Position numbers and translations under genes: made by a program
From: Parelaphostrongylus tenuis
Lineage: Eukaryota > Nematoda > Chromadorea > Rhabditida > Metastrongylidae
Reading direction: 5' to 3'
Length of the DNA: 64,000 nucleotides
NCBI GenBank assembly: GCA_019055375.1
Contig: JAHQIW010006940.1
Span: 62,001 to 126,000 of the forward strand
The notes under the pieces: generated by a model
Database searches by the model: none
What the model was told of the DNA's origin: nothing
What the model saw: the letters and a program-made list of their open reading frames with translations, nothing else
Shown: piece after piece, positions 53,380-64,000 of the stretch
Layout: each line of letters opens with the position of its first letter
Numbering within the stretch: position 1 is the stretch's first letter

Positions 53380-56300
53380 TCTTTTTCAACGAAGCAATAC
53401 AAAGCTCTATTCGTCGAAAACACTCGTTATACGTGTTCAATCATCTCATAGAGCACTCATCGTAGAAATAGCTCTAATGGTCATGTACAGGTAACCTGAT
53501 AATAATCAAAAGTTGATGTATTACCAAATGATTTACAACTGCACTCCCACGCATTTGCTCACTCCATCTTTGGCCTGTGATATACTGTCCATCACCAAGC
53601 CACATCTAACCCTCGTCGCTCGGTCATAGACGTTCCAGGCCAAATTGTGCACCATCAATCATATAAGAAGAGCTAGAGTAAATAAAATAGAAAATGAAAG
53701 CGAAAATAAGAATTGTATGCATTGTGAGAAAGTGGAAAAGTAACTGATTCATAACAGCTTACAAAACTCGTATCTAAAACATGGCAATTCTGTAATATCC
53801 CTTTTTTAGAGTGTCTTCAAAGTGACAGTTCTCAGCACACTTCACATCACTATATTCCCTCTGGGAAGCATAACATTGCGTCGATGTTTAATTCTTTTAT
53901 TCCCTTAGGGTACGGTTGGCACTAACGGATCACAGTAGCGTTGAAGTTTGAAGCAATCACCTAAATATGTCTAATTTGCTTCGAATACCGCATGATGAAA
54001 AAAGCGCTCAAATAATACGGTAACTCCGTATTGGTTTCAAATTTACGTAATGCAATCGAGTAAGAACGTTCATCCAGCTAAGTTTTGAAAATGAGATACT
54101 TGGTGTTTATTTTCTTTCTCCAGTTTTTATGGAGAGAAAGAACAAGATTTGTGTAGCGAACGTGGTCGCGAACCATTTATGTTAGCATGTGCTTGCGCCG
54201 CGCGTGGCTCATCTCAACGCTGGCTAAAACAGGTTTGAAAAAGGGAAGAAAGAACTAGCAAAAAGTGGGCAACGAGCGAAAGTATAGCGCGAAAAAAGGA
54301 ACGAGCCCTGTGATTGCAATTGCCTTCACTCTCAACCAAGTGTGTAGCATGAGAGATTGAGATTTTGAAGAAGAATCATCGATTACACCATCTATACAGT
54401 ATATCAAACACTATTTCATTTATGTATGTAACTACGAATACCTTATGCTTAGTGCTACACTGGCAAGCATTTATTCCATAGTGGCATCAATAAATGCTTA
54501 GAAATAAAACTTTGAGTTACATGGGAAATCTGAACTCACTTTGATTTGCCCAAAAAATTGCCTATTGATGATCGCTAAAACTACACTTTCAAATATCACT
54601 TTATGATATCAACAGTCATTCTTTTCGCTTGCATATCTGTGATGTCTCATCTAAGAAGTTGCCGCAACTGAGTGACAGAAGACTGATCTTTTACCCAGAT
54701 ACTACCAATAGTCGGAAATCTTTGGCTATAGATGTTTACTTAACACAGTACGAATCCAAGAATATGAACTTATACAATGATATCTAAAGTGCTTGAATTC
54801 GTTGTGGAAGAATTTGGGTTTTATATGAATAGGTCTTAGTAAAAACAACAGTTCACCTACTAATGGATAGAATTAAAAAACCTCAACCAAATACTCTAAA
54901 ATCGGCATTACGGTATGACCATCGTCAGATTGGCTATTTTGAAAAAAAAAGTTCAAATACGAAGTTTTTTAGCATACACAATTTTTTCATGAACTATATT
55001 CGACAAATACCTTATATTATGCAAATTGATTTTTCTTACACAGAACCAAGAAATCATGCTTCTTGCTAGAATGCAACATGTATACTAAAATGATAGTGAG
55101 AGTCTGAAAGAGCAAACTGAATGTTTGCACTGACCTCTACTTTGTATGGGACCATACAGATCCTCGATATCTAGAAAACTCGCTAGGGGCCAACCCGCTC
55201 TGTAATTATCTACACATTGGTAACTCTTCACCTCACTCAATAATGCTCAGGCATTGCATTAACAAACCATCAACCTAGTATGTTTGGAAAATCTTTCACA
55301 AAAGAAGCATTGGGTCAAGCGACATTTCTCAGCGACCTCATCGACCTGATTGGTTCAAATAAAGATTTCAAATGATGCACCATGATGTTGACTTCAGCAT
55401 GAAATGTGCAAGTCAGCGTCTGTTTCCGTAATGGTAAACGGCGTATTAGCTTACAAATAGATTAAAAGGATAGATTGACCTAAAATGAGTCACTAAAACG
55501 TAATTATATGGAATTCAACTCCAAAATGCAAGTATGAAGACGGAAATTAGAAATGCTTGCCATGAAGATTTCATTAAATATTAGAAAGAAGTTTTTACCT
55601 TAAATGTGATTAGATTTTTGCATAATACAAAAAAAGACAGCATTTGGAATGCACAGTGTGTTTTAACGAACATCCTCTAGCAAAAAGGTAATTTTCATAA
55701 ATCAAAATAAGGTAATCGAATTACTCACAATTCGATACTTCCTCTCAACGTGTAAACTTGGTTTAGTTCATTTGCTTAGTCTCAAAAAAGAATCGGTAGC
55801 TCACTTAGCAGTGCTCGATACGTGATTTAGTCATGTGTGTCTGGTAGTCAAAATCAGAACACTCAAACTTTTTCAAAAAGTGAAATGAGCACGAACATGA
55901 CCTTCACAGTTTACGAAGTGAACCTATGAACCGATATGCAAATGCACAGTAGCGACTATTTAGAGAAAGGTAAGTGGGCTTTTTTTCAGCATTTGAGATT
56001 CTAATACATCAATTTTACGCACATTATTACTAAATGTATCCTATACATCGTAATTTCACAGCAGAATCAAGCATATTTATCAATTAAACGAATATGAGTG
56101 TTTGTCGGAAAAGACATTTTGATAGTTCTTGACTTAGTTCAATTGCAATTTACTCAATTTACATATTTATCCTCGTAATGCTTAAACGTCACCTCTGCAA
56201 CGTTGTTGAAATAGAATGAGCCTGCGGTAGGGCTTTGCCATTTATGTGTTTGTCCTTTCATTGAACAAAGCAACTTTACATTCAGCTTTATTATTATTAT

Positions 56301-57386
56301 TATTATTATTATTATGGTGGGCATCTTCGTCAAAACGACATAATACTGGCTAAATTCTCTTTCTAGAATATTATAGTGATCAGTGAGAATCTTTGATTAT
56401 CTGAGGTAGCCATGATAGCAGTCAAGAAGGTTCCTTATTGTCGATGATGCCTATCTTTTATTGGACATGAGCTTAGTTGCATTTATTTTGATACGGCAGT
56501 TATTATACGGTTATGTTTAGAACAAGTGATTACAATCCTCGACTTAGTATGATTTCGAGCAACGTTATCGTCAGGAATCACAAAATAAGACCTCTGTCGC
56601 TATTCTGCATGTCGAACTAATTAATCTTTGACTGGCGAGAAGTTGAAATTAGTAAAGCATTAGTAGAACGCACTCTATCATCAAATTAGACAGCGCTTAG
56701 CTTACCTATCCTAGCCAGAACGGCAGCAAGTCAGTATTATAATTAGAATATATCTGACTGTTGTTCGTACTTTACTCTACAATTCGATTTATGCCACATT
56801 AGTGCCTGCATTTTTCATATTTTCGCATAGTTCGCAAACCGAAGCTAAATACACGCGGCTTTATCTACCATCAAATCCACTGACGTTCTAACGTTTTGAT
56901 ATTGACGAAGAATAAACTAGGACCGGCTTTTACTACTTAGTTATGCATTCAAAATAAGACGAATTTTCTTCTCCTTCAAAATATACGTTTTGTAGAGATG
57001 GGGATGCTAACGGAGTTTCTTCATTAATGCTGAAGTATATTCGGAACAGGTTTGATGTCCATTGTCACGTATTTCGCAGTCCTAGTTCGGGTTTTCCTCA
57101 CTTTCGCCGATCTATTGAGCAAAGAATTCTGTCCTGAACATTCTCTCCAGACACAAACAGCCATGCTCAGGTTGTTTCATAATACCAAATTTTTTCACAA
57201 TTAATAATAAATCTAGTCGCCGAACACAAAAGGTGGTAACCGAATTTAATGTAAAATGCTTGTCTTCTGATAGATGTGGCCGATCTATGCTTGATACTAT
57301 TATGTATTTCATGGGTATGGACACTTTTGTTTTCTCTTTGCCATAAAATCTATATCTGAAAAGTATCCTGTGTACGGATTCCCCTC
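53380..57386. other. Intergenic between nhr-25 and the 57-63 kb gene
   Basis: No supported gene or recognised transposon. Contains an ATT microsatellite at 56288-56316. Confidence 0.45.
56288..56316. repeat. (ATT)n microsatellite
   Basis: About nine perfect ATT units. Confidence 0.95.
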
Positions 57387-57392
57387 TTTATT
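57387..57392 (-). terminator. Poly(A) signal AATAAA
   Basis: AATAAA on the coding strand, 18 bases after the TAG at 57410; this supports that stop as a real gene end. Confidence 0.5.
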
Positions 57393-57409
57393 AATTTTTC
57401 AATGATGTA

Positions 57410-60400
57410 CTAAAATCCAAAGCCGTTTCCTAATCTAGCGATGAACAAACAAGTCCATAGAAAAGCGTGGCCGTTACGTATTAATCGTGCAAATAGATCA
57501 TTTACTGCATCTAAATACCTTTCGTCCAGGAAATGATGAAAACAAGCTGATGGCACAGATTCTTCCATTGCTCCGAAAACAAAGAGAAAGTGTACGCAGC
57601 CAATGCTTAAATTACCCATAAGTCGATGTGGTGGGTATGGAATGACCATACATGTATTTATGTACGATTTTGTTAAAGAAACTTTTTTTACACCGTTGAC
57701 GATAACTGATCACCCTGCTTTTGGTCTCATGTATGACATATGCAAGAAGTTAGATGTATTACGTGGTTTATTGGCGAGCTTCAAGATCGATATCGGTAGG
57801 AACTTCCTCGAGGTGGTAGGTAGAAGTCAAAAAACAATCTCAAGCGGAAGCAAGCGTTGTTTTGCATTCTTTGATGCCAATACCACCGAAATTCTATCGT
57901 CCCTAATCAGTCATCTCACCAATGAACATTGTAAAGTGAAACGCCGGGCCAGAATATTGCTAGAGCTGTATCGCTGGCGATTAAGGACTGTATTGTCTTC
58001 GCTGAAGTTTCGAGGAATGCTGAAACGTGGCAGATCCCCAGCAATATTCGACTGATAAAATGTCAACATTTTACATTTCAAACACGTGTCTAACAGGGTG
58101 AAATTACTTTGCTCTCGTCTGAACCAGCAGCTGAGATTTTTTGGCTAACTTTTCAGCTTATCAAATTCTACCAAAAGAACGTACCTCCCACTGTACGCCA
58201 TGAATTAACAGATAGAAATGTTTCGCATTTCGCAGCTATGATAAGGTAGCAAGCAAGTCCTCAATATTTGTTAAAGTTACATCACTTATTCTCAGCAAAC
58301 TCAGACATTTATTGTTGTTTTCATCCTACATGTATGGCATCGCCGTGACCTATGAGAACACAGGCTCTTGGTGAAACTTTTCTTATTGGGCTGTGGTAAT
58401 TTCGAATAAAAATTTGTGACACGTTCGAGAAAATCTCATCGCCATGTGTAAAGTGAGTCATTCAACTACGACTCTTGCAATTCGTTTCAAATGGCAAGGA
58501 TAGTAGAATGGCCTGCGTTAACTTCTTCTGCAACATCTCGTGCATTTTCAAGAGGATCAGCTGCGATGATTGCTTTTCCCATGGCTTCTATGAGGCTTGG
58601 TACTATTAATTGTGGTTTACGTATTGTTGAAGTGCGTCTTCTTTACGATACTTGTTTATTCATCACTATAATGCACGTTCGTTAGCAGCTCCTGGATCAA
58701 ATATTGTCGATGTTGCGAATTTGTCTCTGCTGCTTTACGACCCTTTTTGAGCTCGAATAAGAAAATCGCTCAAATTTGCCTTTTGTCTGACGTCCTTTCC
58801 CTAGTGTAAAATAAATAACAAACTATCAACAATACGTAATTTACAGCAAAGCATAAAGCGTAAAATGCATCTCAAAATGATGTATAACATGGTCATAGTT
58901 ATCTAAGAATATATTGCAAAATCAAACCGCGCATTTAGACAACACATGGCAACAATTACTTTTCATTAACCTAATCCTTGAATCAGATTCACAGTTTGTA
59001 GCATCCTATAGAACAATAATGCCACATTCGTGACCTTTCAATAATGGCTGAATGAAAAACAGTGAGATTCAGAAATTCACATACAACGTTTTCCAAGCAC
59101 GATCATAAGAATGTTGGGATACGAACAAAACTCGCAATTTCCAATGAGCTTTGAACGCATGTGATCTTACGCGCTATCTAATGCACCGACCGAATTCCAT
59201 GACCTGGGAGGCACCAAAATCGTGGAAGGGTGATTGTTGATAGAAGCGATAGAGTTAAAACATGGATGGAAGAAAGGCCAGTCAGTTTCCACGTTGGTGT
59301 AGTGAACAACGTAAACCACTGGAAAGGGCAATCGAGCGTCCGAAGTCATTGGAAGTTTCGAATTTGCTTGTATTTCAGCATTCTTGTCGATGCATTTCAG
59401 ATCATTTCCCGCCATAAGATAAGTCTGAGCAGCAAGTAGAAGGAAAACATTTACAGAAGATTTGAAAGTATGAACACATTGGCGGCAAAGCGACTCATAT
59501 GAGGGCCATACTTTTTACGACGGTTTACTTCAACGCATAGGAGTTTTGATCCTGGAATGTTTCTTATCGATCGATAGCTTGAGGTATGGAGATGTTACGG
59601 TGTGCCTCCCGTGCCAGGATGTCTTTTTACAAATTTCATACTGAACTCCTCAGATCCCAACTTTGTTCATCTACATTTTTGGTGGCAAAGTTTGTTGCAA
59701 CTGATCAATACACACCAAAAGCACATAGGACGAGTTGTAAGCAGTGTAGAGAAACCGATTTATTGAATTCACTATGAAAAAAGGCTAACACAAAGAAAGT
59801 CTCAGTCTCACTCACGCGTTCACCCTCTTCAAAGTTTACAAAAGGTGACCTGCTGTTGATAAGTCAGCTTTTCACCATGACTCGGAAGTATTCCAGCATG
59901 TTTCTTAAAAGGCACCTCCTGCAATCTTTTCTACATTTTCATATGTCTTTCATTCACAAATAGCTTTTGTGGGTCAAGAAAAAAAAACGGGTACATTCTA
60001 TACAGTTGAAACAGGAGCTTTTGTGAGAAATTTACTGATTCAAGTGTCAAAAGCCAGCTTTGAGGTAATCGCGAATAAGAATAGAAGAAAATACTTGTTT
60101 GAGATAGTGAAGTTTGTATGCACAGTGAAATTTTCCCATGTTGAGCTGTTGAATTGCAGGGTTTTCGAATATATATATTATATATATGCATATATACAAA
60201 CATATATATGAATACGTACATATATATGCACGTATACGTATATATGAATATACGCATATATATACCCGTATATGTATGCATATTCATACATATAAATATT
60301 CAGAAACTGCAATTCGCTTGCTACTTACACACGAACACACGAATGTCGCTTAGAAGAAAATGCTAGTGAAGCGACACGCAAGCATAATGAAGCTTCCTAT

Positions 60401-63237
60401 AGACAACTCGAGTGCGACGGGTGCTCCGGGCTGTACTGTCCAGCTTTGAACTTCGCGAACTACTTCCCAGCAGTCTTTTCTGCAACTTTATCATCGTCTC
60501 GATCTCCATTAGTTTTGCGCGCTGCTTCATTAACATTTTCCACTATACACCATTCGTGTATGAGTATTAAGTAGATTTGTTCTCACGACAGCTCCATCTT
60601 GAAGCAGGTATAGGAAAATTGCAAATCGAAATGTTTACAATGAGAAGCGAAATTAAACGGCACCAAAATCACGGAATTTCAATCACTTCTGGTTGATGAT
60701 TTGGTGTTTAACTCTAGTGCCAAAACTCATAGAACGACCTAATATCATAAAAACCTCGTGTCAAGCTCGAAAAGAACAGGGACTTTGAATAGTGTTGTTA
60801 AGCAATTTTAATCGATTCTGGTCATTAACTTTGGCGTTTATTGCTCTACGGAAACTTATGGAACGACCTTACATATATATGCATCTACATATAATGTAAT
60901 CCATATATGTAATATATATATGTATATATAATATATATGTATATACAATATATGTATATATAGTTTTGATCAGGAGCTGATTTCTGGATAAGAAGATTTT
61001 AGAACAGTTTTTGAAATCTCACTTCTTTTGAAGTGGTTTATTTTTGTGCACAGAAGTTTTTTCCTGGAATTCTAGTAATCGATCTGTAGCATCTGAATTG
61101 TAGATTCGACACTTCAACTGGCTTAGGAAGAACTATCTTCTCAATAATTTCTTGCTTGACTGCCTACAGCGAACCTCGTCACTAAAAGAAACAAGATAAT
61201 CCCGCAGAAGCATTTGCATGAGTTAAAGTACTGATTAGACGAGACTTTACTCAATATGTTAATACATAGAGAAGATCACAGGTCAGTCGCATCAAGCCTC
61301 AAAGCTGAATGTGCTGTGCTGTATGCTACAAAACTGATGTAAGACACATCGCACCTTGGTTACAGTGGTTGCAGTAATAGCTCCATGTGGCGCGAAGAAA
61401 GCGACTCTGTACTTCAATTGCATACAAGGTCGAAAAGTTCATTCAGTAATCAGTCGATATCATCTGAATAATGACCATATAAATATTTCGGCCAGTTTAA
61501 GAAATCTGGGAAATTTTAATTTTCGGAGGCACTGCTTAGCTCTGAATGGCATGAAATGACATCATCGTCACCCTGACTTCTAATGAGAAATTGTGTGTCA
61601 TCCAAAAAGTGTATAGATGTGTAGAAAGCGCTATGAAAGTTAGATTCAGATTACTTCAAGCACAAATGAAACTTCGCATAAACCATCGTGATAATCGAGC
61701 CTTACCTGTGTACTGCAAATAGTGGTGATTTAGGTTGTTCCGATCAAATTCTCATGGCGAGAAATTTTTCATGCAAGCATTAGTGGCACAAAATTACATC
61801 AACCGAAAGCACATCAGCACAAACTGATAGTGAACACAATGGCCTGCCTTTTTTCAATCATTTTTTCGCAGCCCGTTTCTATTCTCCGAGCACTCATCTT
61901 CTAATTAAGGAGACATGAACAATCCAAGAACATGCTCAATATTTCTGCCACTAAGTCTGTGACACGTCACTGTTTTCCACATTCTTCTGAATATATAATG
62001 ACGATTTCAGACAAAAGAGATCTTTAAAAATAGGTAAATAAAAAATGAATAGACTTTTGATACTTGTCATTCCCACAGCGATTAGCTGCCACTTCCTCTT
62101 CTGATCAAGGATTTATGAATTTGAATACGATTCCCACTCAGACTGTTTCTCACCAATCGACAGACGCTCCATATATCTCGTCTACTTCATCCTGTAGTGA
62201 AAAAACAGGGCTAAAACTATGGCATATATTTCACTTTCTAGTTTGATTGCACTTGCATGTTAGCAAATGGATCGATCATTCAGATTTTTGATTAATGGGC
62301 GAAGTTTAAAGGCACTACTTCCATCAGTTCAATAGATGACACAGCGAATCACTATCGCCTTAACAATTTATTAAAACACTCTCATTCTCGATTGTGCAAT
62401 TTATCAAAGATGTTCTCTCTTAAAATTTTTATTTTGCTACCTAACTCGTATTTTAAGGTGGGGTACGATGTGATCTATAATCCTAAGTAAGCTAAATCAA
62501 ACAAAACTTGAAAACTAATGCCTTCGAGTCATGGACTTTCACCGCCACCAAATCTTTCTCGGACAGTGTACGGAAGAACGAGATCATCGAGATTTTTGCT
62601 CTCCTCTCAGCTGTGTTCCAACCTACTCGGCGAGTGTCGGCAATCATCTGTCACGGAATATATGCAGAATGCATAAATCTGCCCGAAAAGATACAGCGAC
62701 GGTTGGAGTCCATGACACAAAAGAACAGGCTCCAAGTTTTCCTAGTATGCCCGCTCTCTTGCTGTTAAAATCTAATTTATTCTTTTGCTCAAAGTATAGA
62801 TTAAGTTTGGGCATTTTTTCGATGTTTTTCCCTAACTTTATCATCTACACCAATGCTTTCTATCAGGAATAGTAGGTCAAAACTTACTGCGTACGTCATT
62901 AGGATAGATGCTTCGCTAAAAGTACACAGCGAAGTGTGCTCACGCACGTATTAGTGGGACTTTCACTTCTGTTGCACCTGGGATGACAGATATAGCAAGA
63001 TGCTCACAACTATTTTGAACTTTTCCACTCAACCTGGAAGTAAAATCGTGAACGTGGAAGCGCTCACCACTTATTGAGCTTCTTTCCTCCTACTGCTGAA
63101 AATGCATCACTTCTCTGATTCACCTGTTGCAGTGGTTGTCGAGATGGAATGGTATCCAGTAGGCACTCCACATAGAATTCTGCACTAAAAACCTTTGAAG
63201 TCTCTTTATGAAGACCCATTTCGTTCAACAAATTCAT
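57410..63237 (-). CDS. Gene of unknown function, five exons in phase
   Basis: Exons 63237-63124, 59424-59171, 58051-57920, 57806-57714 and 57605-57410 have good splice sites (donors gtgaat, gtaaga, gtgaga, gtgatc; acceptors such as gctgctcag and ttttatcag) and join without a frame break to 262 residues. Readable segments: LPFPVVYVVHYTNVETDWPF, GALDSA joined to RILLGICHVSAFLETSAKTI, then SLIASDTALAIFWPG, LPISILKLANKPRNTSNFLH and a C-terminus ending ARLGNGFGF. I do not recognise the family. The last four exons are the firmer part. The first exon (MNLLNEMGLHKETSKVF) is joined only by phase across a 3.7-kb repeat-filled intron, and further 5' exons may lie outside the window. An AATAAA follows 18 bases after the stop. 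Confidence 0.45.
58495..58800 (-). mobile_element. Mariner transposase N-terminal fragment
   Basis: On the minus strand, in separate frames: FLFELKKGRKAAETNSQHRQ (first helix-turn-helix region) and, about 120 bases further on, DPLENARDVAEEVNAGHSTI (second helix-turn-helix). Stops and frame changes show it is dead; no catalytic domain is left. It lies inside an intron of the unknown gene. Confidence 0.65.
60165..60300. repeat. Degenerate TA/TATG/TACG tract
   Basis: Alternating purine-pyrimidine sequence (atatatatgcatatatacaa and similar), directly next to the mariner fragments. Confidence 0.8.
60310..60745 (-). mobile_element. Two mariner 5' fragments head to head
   Basis: 60310-60395 matches the plus-strand transposase start of the 9.9 kb element (AATGCTAGTGAAGC core, SEATRK). 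60400-60745 is a longer copy in the opposite direction: NEAARKTNGDRDDDKVAEKT, then FAKFKAGQYSPEHP, with its terminal repeat (gttctatgagttttggcact) ending near 60742. Neither has a catalytic domain. Confidence 0.6.
60809..60870 (-). repeat. Duplicated mariner terminus
   Basis: A second copy of the terminal sequence at 60676-60742: tggtcattaactttggcgtt and ggaaacttatggaacgacct match tggttgatgatttggtgttt and caaaactcatagaacgacct in order and spacing. A TA tract (60870-60962) follows. Confidence 0.6.
60870..60962. repeat. TA-rich microsatellite
   Basis: tatatatatgtatatataat type tract immediately beyond the mariner ends. Confidence 0.85.
60963..62078. other. Intronic sequence of the unknown gene
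   Basis: No supported feature. A minus ORF ending in a gtgcga donor at 61355 begins MNFSTLYAIEVQSRF but does not fit the phase of the neighbouring exons. Confidence 0.4.
62079..62246 (+). CDS. Candidate plus-strand exon, Ser/Thr-rich
   Basis: Acceptor tgtcattcccacag precedes 55 open codons rich in Ser and Thr (RLAATSSSDQGFMNLNTIPT, then HQSTDAPYISSTSSCSEKTG), ending in TGA. Composition suggests a linker or disordered tail. No partner exon was identified, and it lies on the strand opposite the unknown gene. Confidence 0.25.
   Translation, partial: RLAATSSSDQGFMNLNTIPTQTVSHQSTDAPYISSTSSCSEKTGLKLWHIFHFLV
62247..63123. other. Intronic, nothing assigned
   Basis: Overlapping plus ORFs at 62508-62872 in two frames share no recognisable domain and are probably chance. 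Confidence 0.35.
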
Positions 63238-63316
63238 GTTTGTTTCCACCGAAGTTTGATCACAATGTGGTTCAGTCTAGGCTCACCGTATACGCACAAA
63301 ACGCCTCTGTCATCGT

Positions 63317-63690
63317 TTGTACAACTCAGAAGATTGTGTAATTTGCGAGAGGAGCACTTTGTGAGTTCAATCACAATTTATTAGCTCGCATGTAAGGCAT
63401 GCAGAAATAAATACATTGGCGAGATGGAAGGACCACTTATTGTCCGCATAGGAGAATATCTAGATCAGAAAATCAAAATTCGACAAAATACTCACCTAGG
63501 TATACATAGGGCACAAGAGCAGCACGGAAATGATTTCGATGCGAGTATCACGATCTTGGCGCAGGAGTCAACATCAATGCGCAAGACTCTTAAAGCGTTT
63601 TCGATAAATGTAAAAAACCAAAAATAAATCGGAAGGAACTATCACGCCCGACATGGTTCCTTTTCTCCACTTGAGCTTCTGACCTGACCT
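63317..63690 (+). mobile_element. GIY-YIG domain relic of a Penelope-like element
   Basis: Readable in one frame with a TGA and a TAG near the start: YNSEDCVICERS (zinc-binding CxxC type lead-in), then CKACRNKYIGEMEGPLIVRI, the YIG core with its conserved arginine, then THLGIHRAQEQHGNDFDASI and TILAQESTSMRKTLKAFSIN. This order matches the C-terminal GIY-YIG endonuclease region attached to reverse transcriptases in nematode Penelope-like elements. The reverse transcriptase part is not present upstream. It overlaps no exon of the unknown gene. Confidence 0.6.
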
Positions 63691-64000
63691 AAACAATAGA
63701 AAACGGACCTCTCGGAGTTGATCAATTCCTGAGAGATGCATAATGCATTCGTCTTTGATGTTTAACTTCGTTTAAGATGAGTGAACGCATATCTGGCCTT
63801 CACAATGACTCGCAATGGCCTCCCGCTGTACCGACTTGGTGCTGCTTATCCTTCCACATAAGTCTGAGACCAGTCTGTTGCCAACCAACCGATCCCAGAG
63901 TGATGGATGGCTTGGTGAGCCATGAGCGCGGGATTGAATCATTAACCTCGTGTGCGACGCGGAGCACCTCTAACCACTGCGCCACATGTGACCTGACCTA
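63680..64000 (-). repeat. SINE family A, copy 4, with 12-bp target-site duplication
   Basis: The SINE body (63692-63988, minus orientation, head gtggcgcagtggttagaggt) is flanked by TGACCTGACCTA at 63680-63691 and again at 63989-64000. The duplication could extend past the window edge. It lies immediately after the GIY-YIG relic. Confidence 0.85.

Noticed and set aside
57603..58055. 150-codon plus-strand ORF, the longest of its region
   Set aside because: The minus strand carries three exons with matched phases and good splice sites across the same bases; the plus ORF has no domain and looks like their shadow.
61355..61445. Minus exon candidate with a gtgcga donor
   Set aside because: Its phase does not fit either neighbour (63124 or 59424), and no other partner was found.
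62508..62872. Two overlapping plus ORFs
   Set aside because: Both frames are open without recognisable motifs; a short similarity to 28288-28320 is too weak to define a family.

Overview
The window looks like nuclear DNA of a clade V parasitic (strongylid, hookworm-like) nematode. It is AT-rich, its genes are split into many short exons with nematode-type splice sites (T-rich run ending in cag or tag, then gtaagt-like donors), and it carries tRNA-derived SINEs, mariner fragments, an RTE-type LINE and a Penelope-like GIY-YIG fragment. The placement is an inference from gene families and repeats; no rRNA or mitochondrial marker is present.

Four multi-exon protein genes were rebuilt by hand from exons whose reading phases fit together, all on the minus strand. 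(1) 14878-1363: a type I membrane glycoprotein of about 667 residues, with a signal peptide, a six-cysteine thrombospondin type 1 repeat, a CUB-like segment, one membrane helix and an acidic tail; its layout recalls vertebrate THSD1. (2) 34993-22033: a rhodopsin-class neuropeptide GPCR (FMRFamide-receptor type), with the first exon and the TM4 exon not located. (3) 52914-46831: a complete 12-exon orthologue of nhr-25 (NR5A/FTZ-F1 nuclear receptor, 528 residues), the most secure call here. (4) 63237-57410: a gene of unknown function whose five exons fit in phase and end just before an AATAAA.

The rest is introns and intergenic DNA with dispersed repeats. From left to right: two inverted tRNA-like SINEs (0-0.6 kb); a foldback repeat in the last intron of gene 1 (1.7-2.5 kb); a MITE with mariner-like ends (4.9-5.3 kb, second copy 17.8-18.0 kb); an internally deleted mariner (9.9-10.4 kb); a cluster of SINEs and TA microsatellites (16-17.4 kb); an isolated plus-strand terminal exon that reads like a peptide precursor (18.3 kb); a near-perfect foldback MITE (22.6-22.8 kb); a decayed RTE endonuclease (29.1-30.2 kb); a 42-bp-arm hairpin (39.0 kb); more SINEs (39.2, 42.0, 43.0 kb); a GC-rich leader upstream of nhr-25 (52.9-53.1 kb); mariner fragments (58.5 and 60.3-60.9 kb); and a Penelope-like GIY-YIG fragment followed by a SINE with a 12-bp target-site duplication (63.3-64.0 kb).

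The genes form no operon or pathway that can be seen: spacing is kilobases and the products are a receptor-like glycoprotein, a peptide GPCR, a transcription factor and an unknown. No CRISPR, rRNA gene or convincing functional tRNA gene was found.
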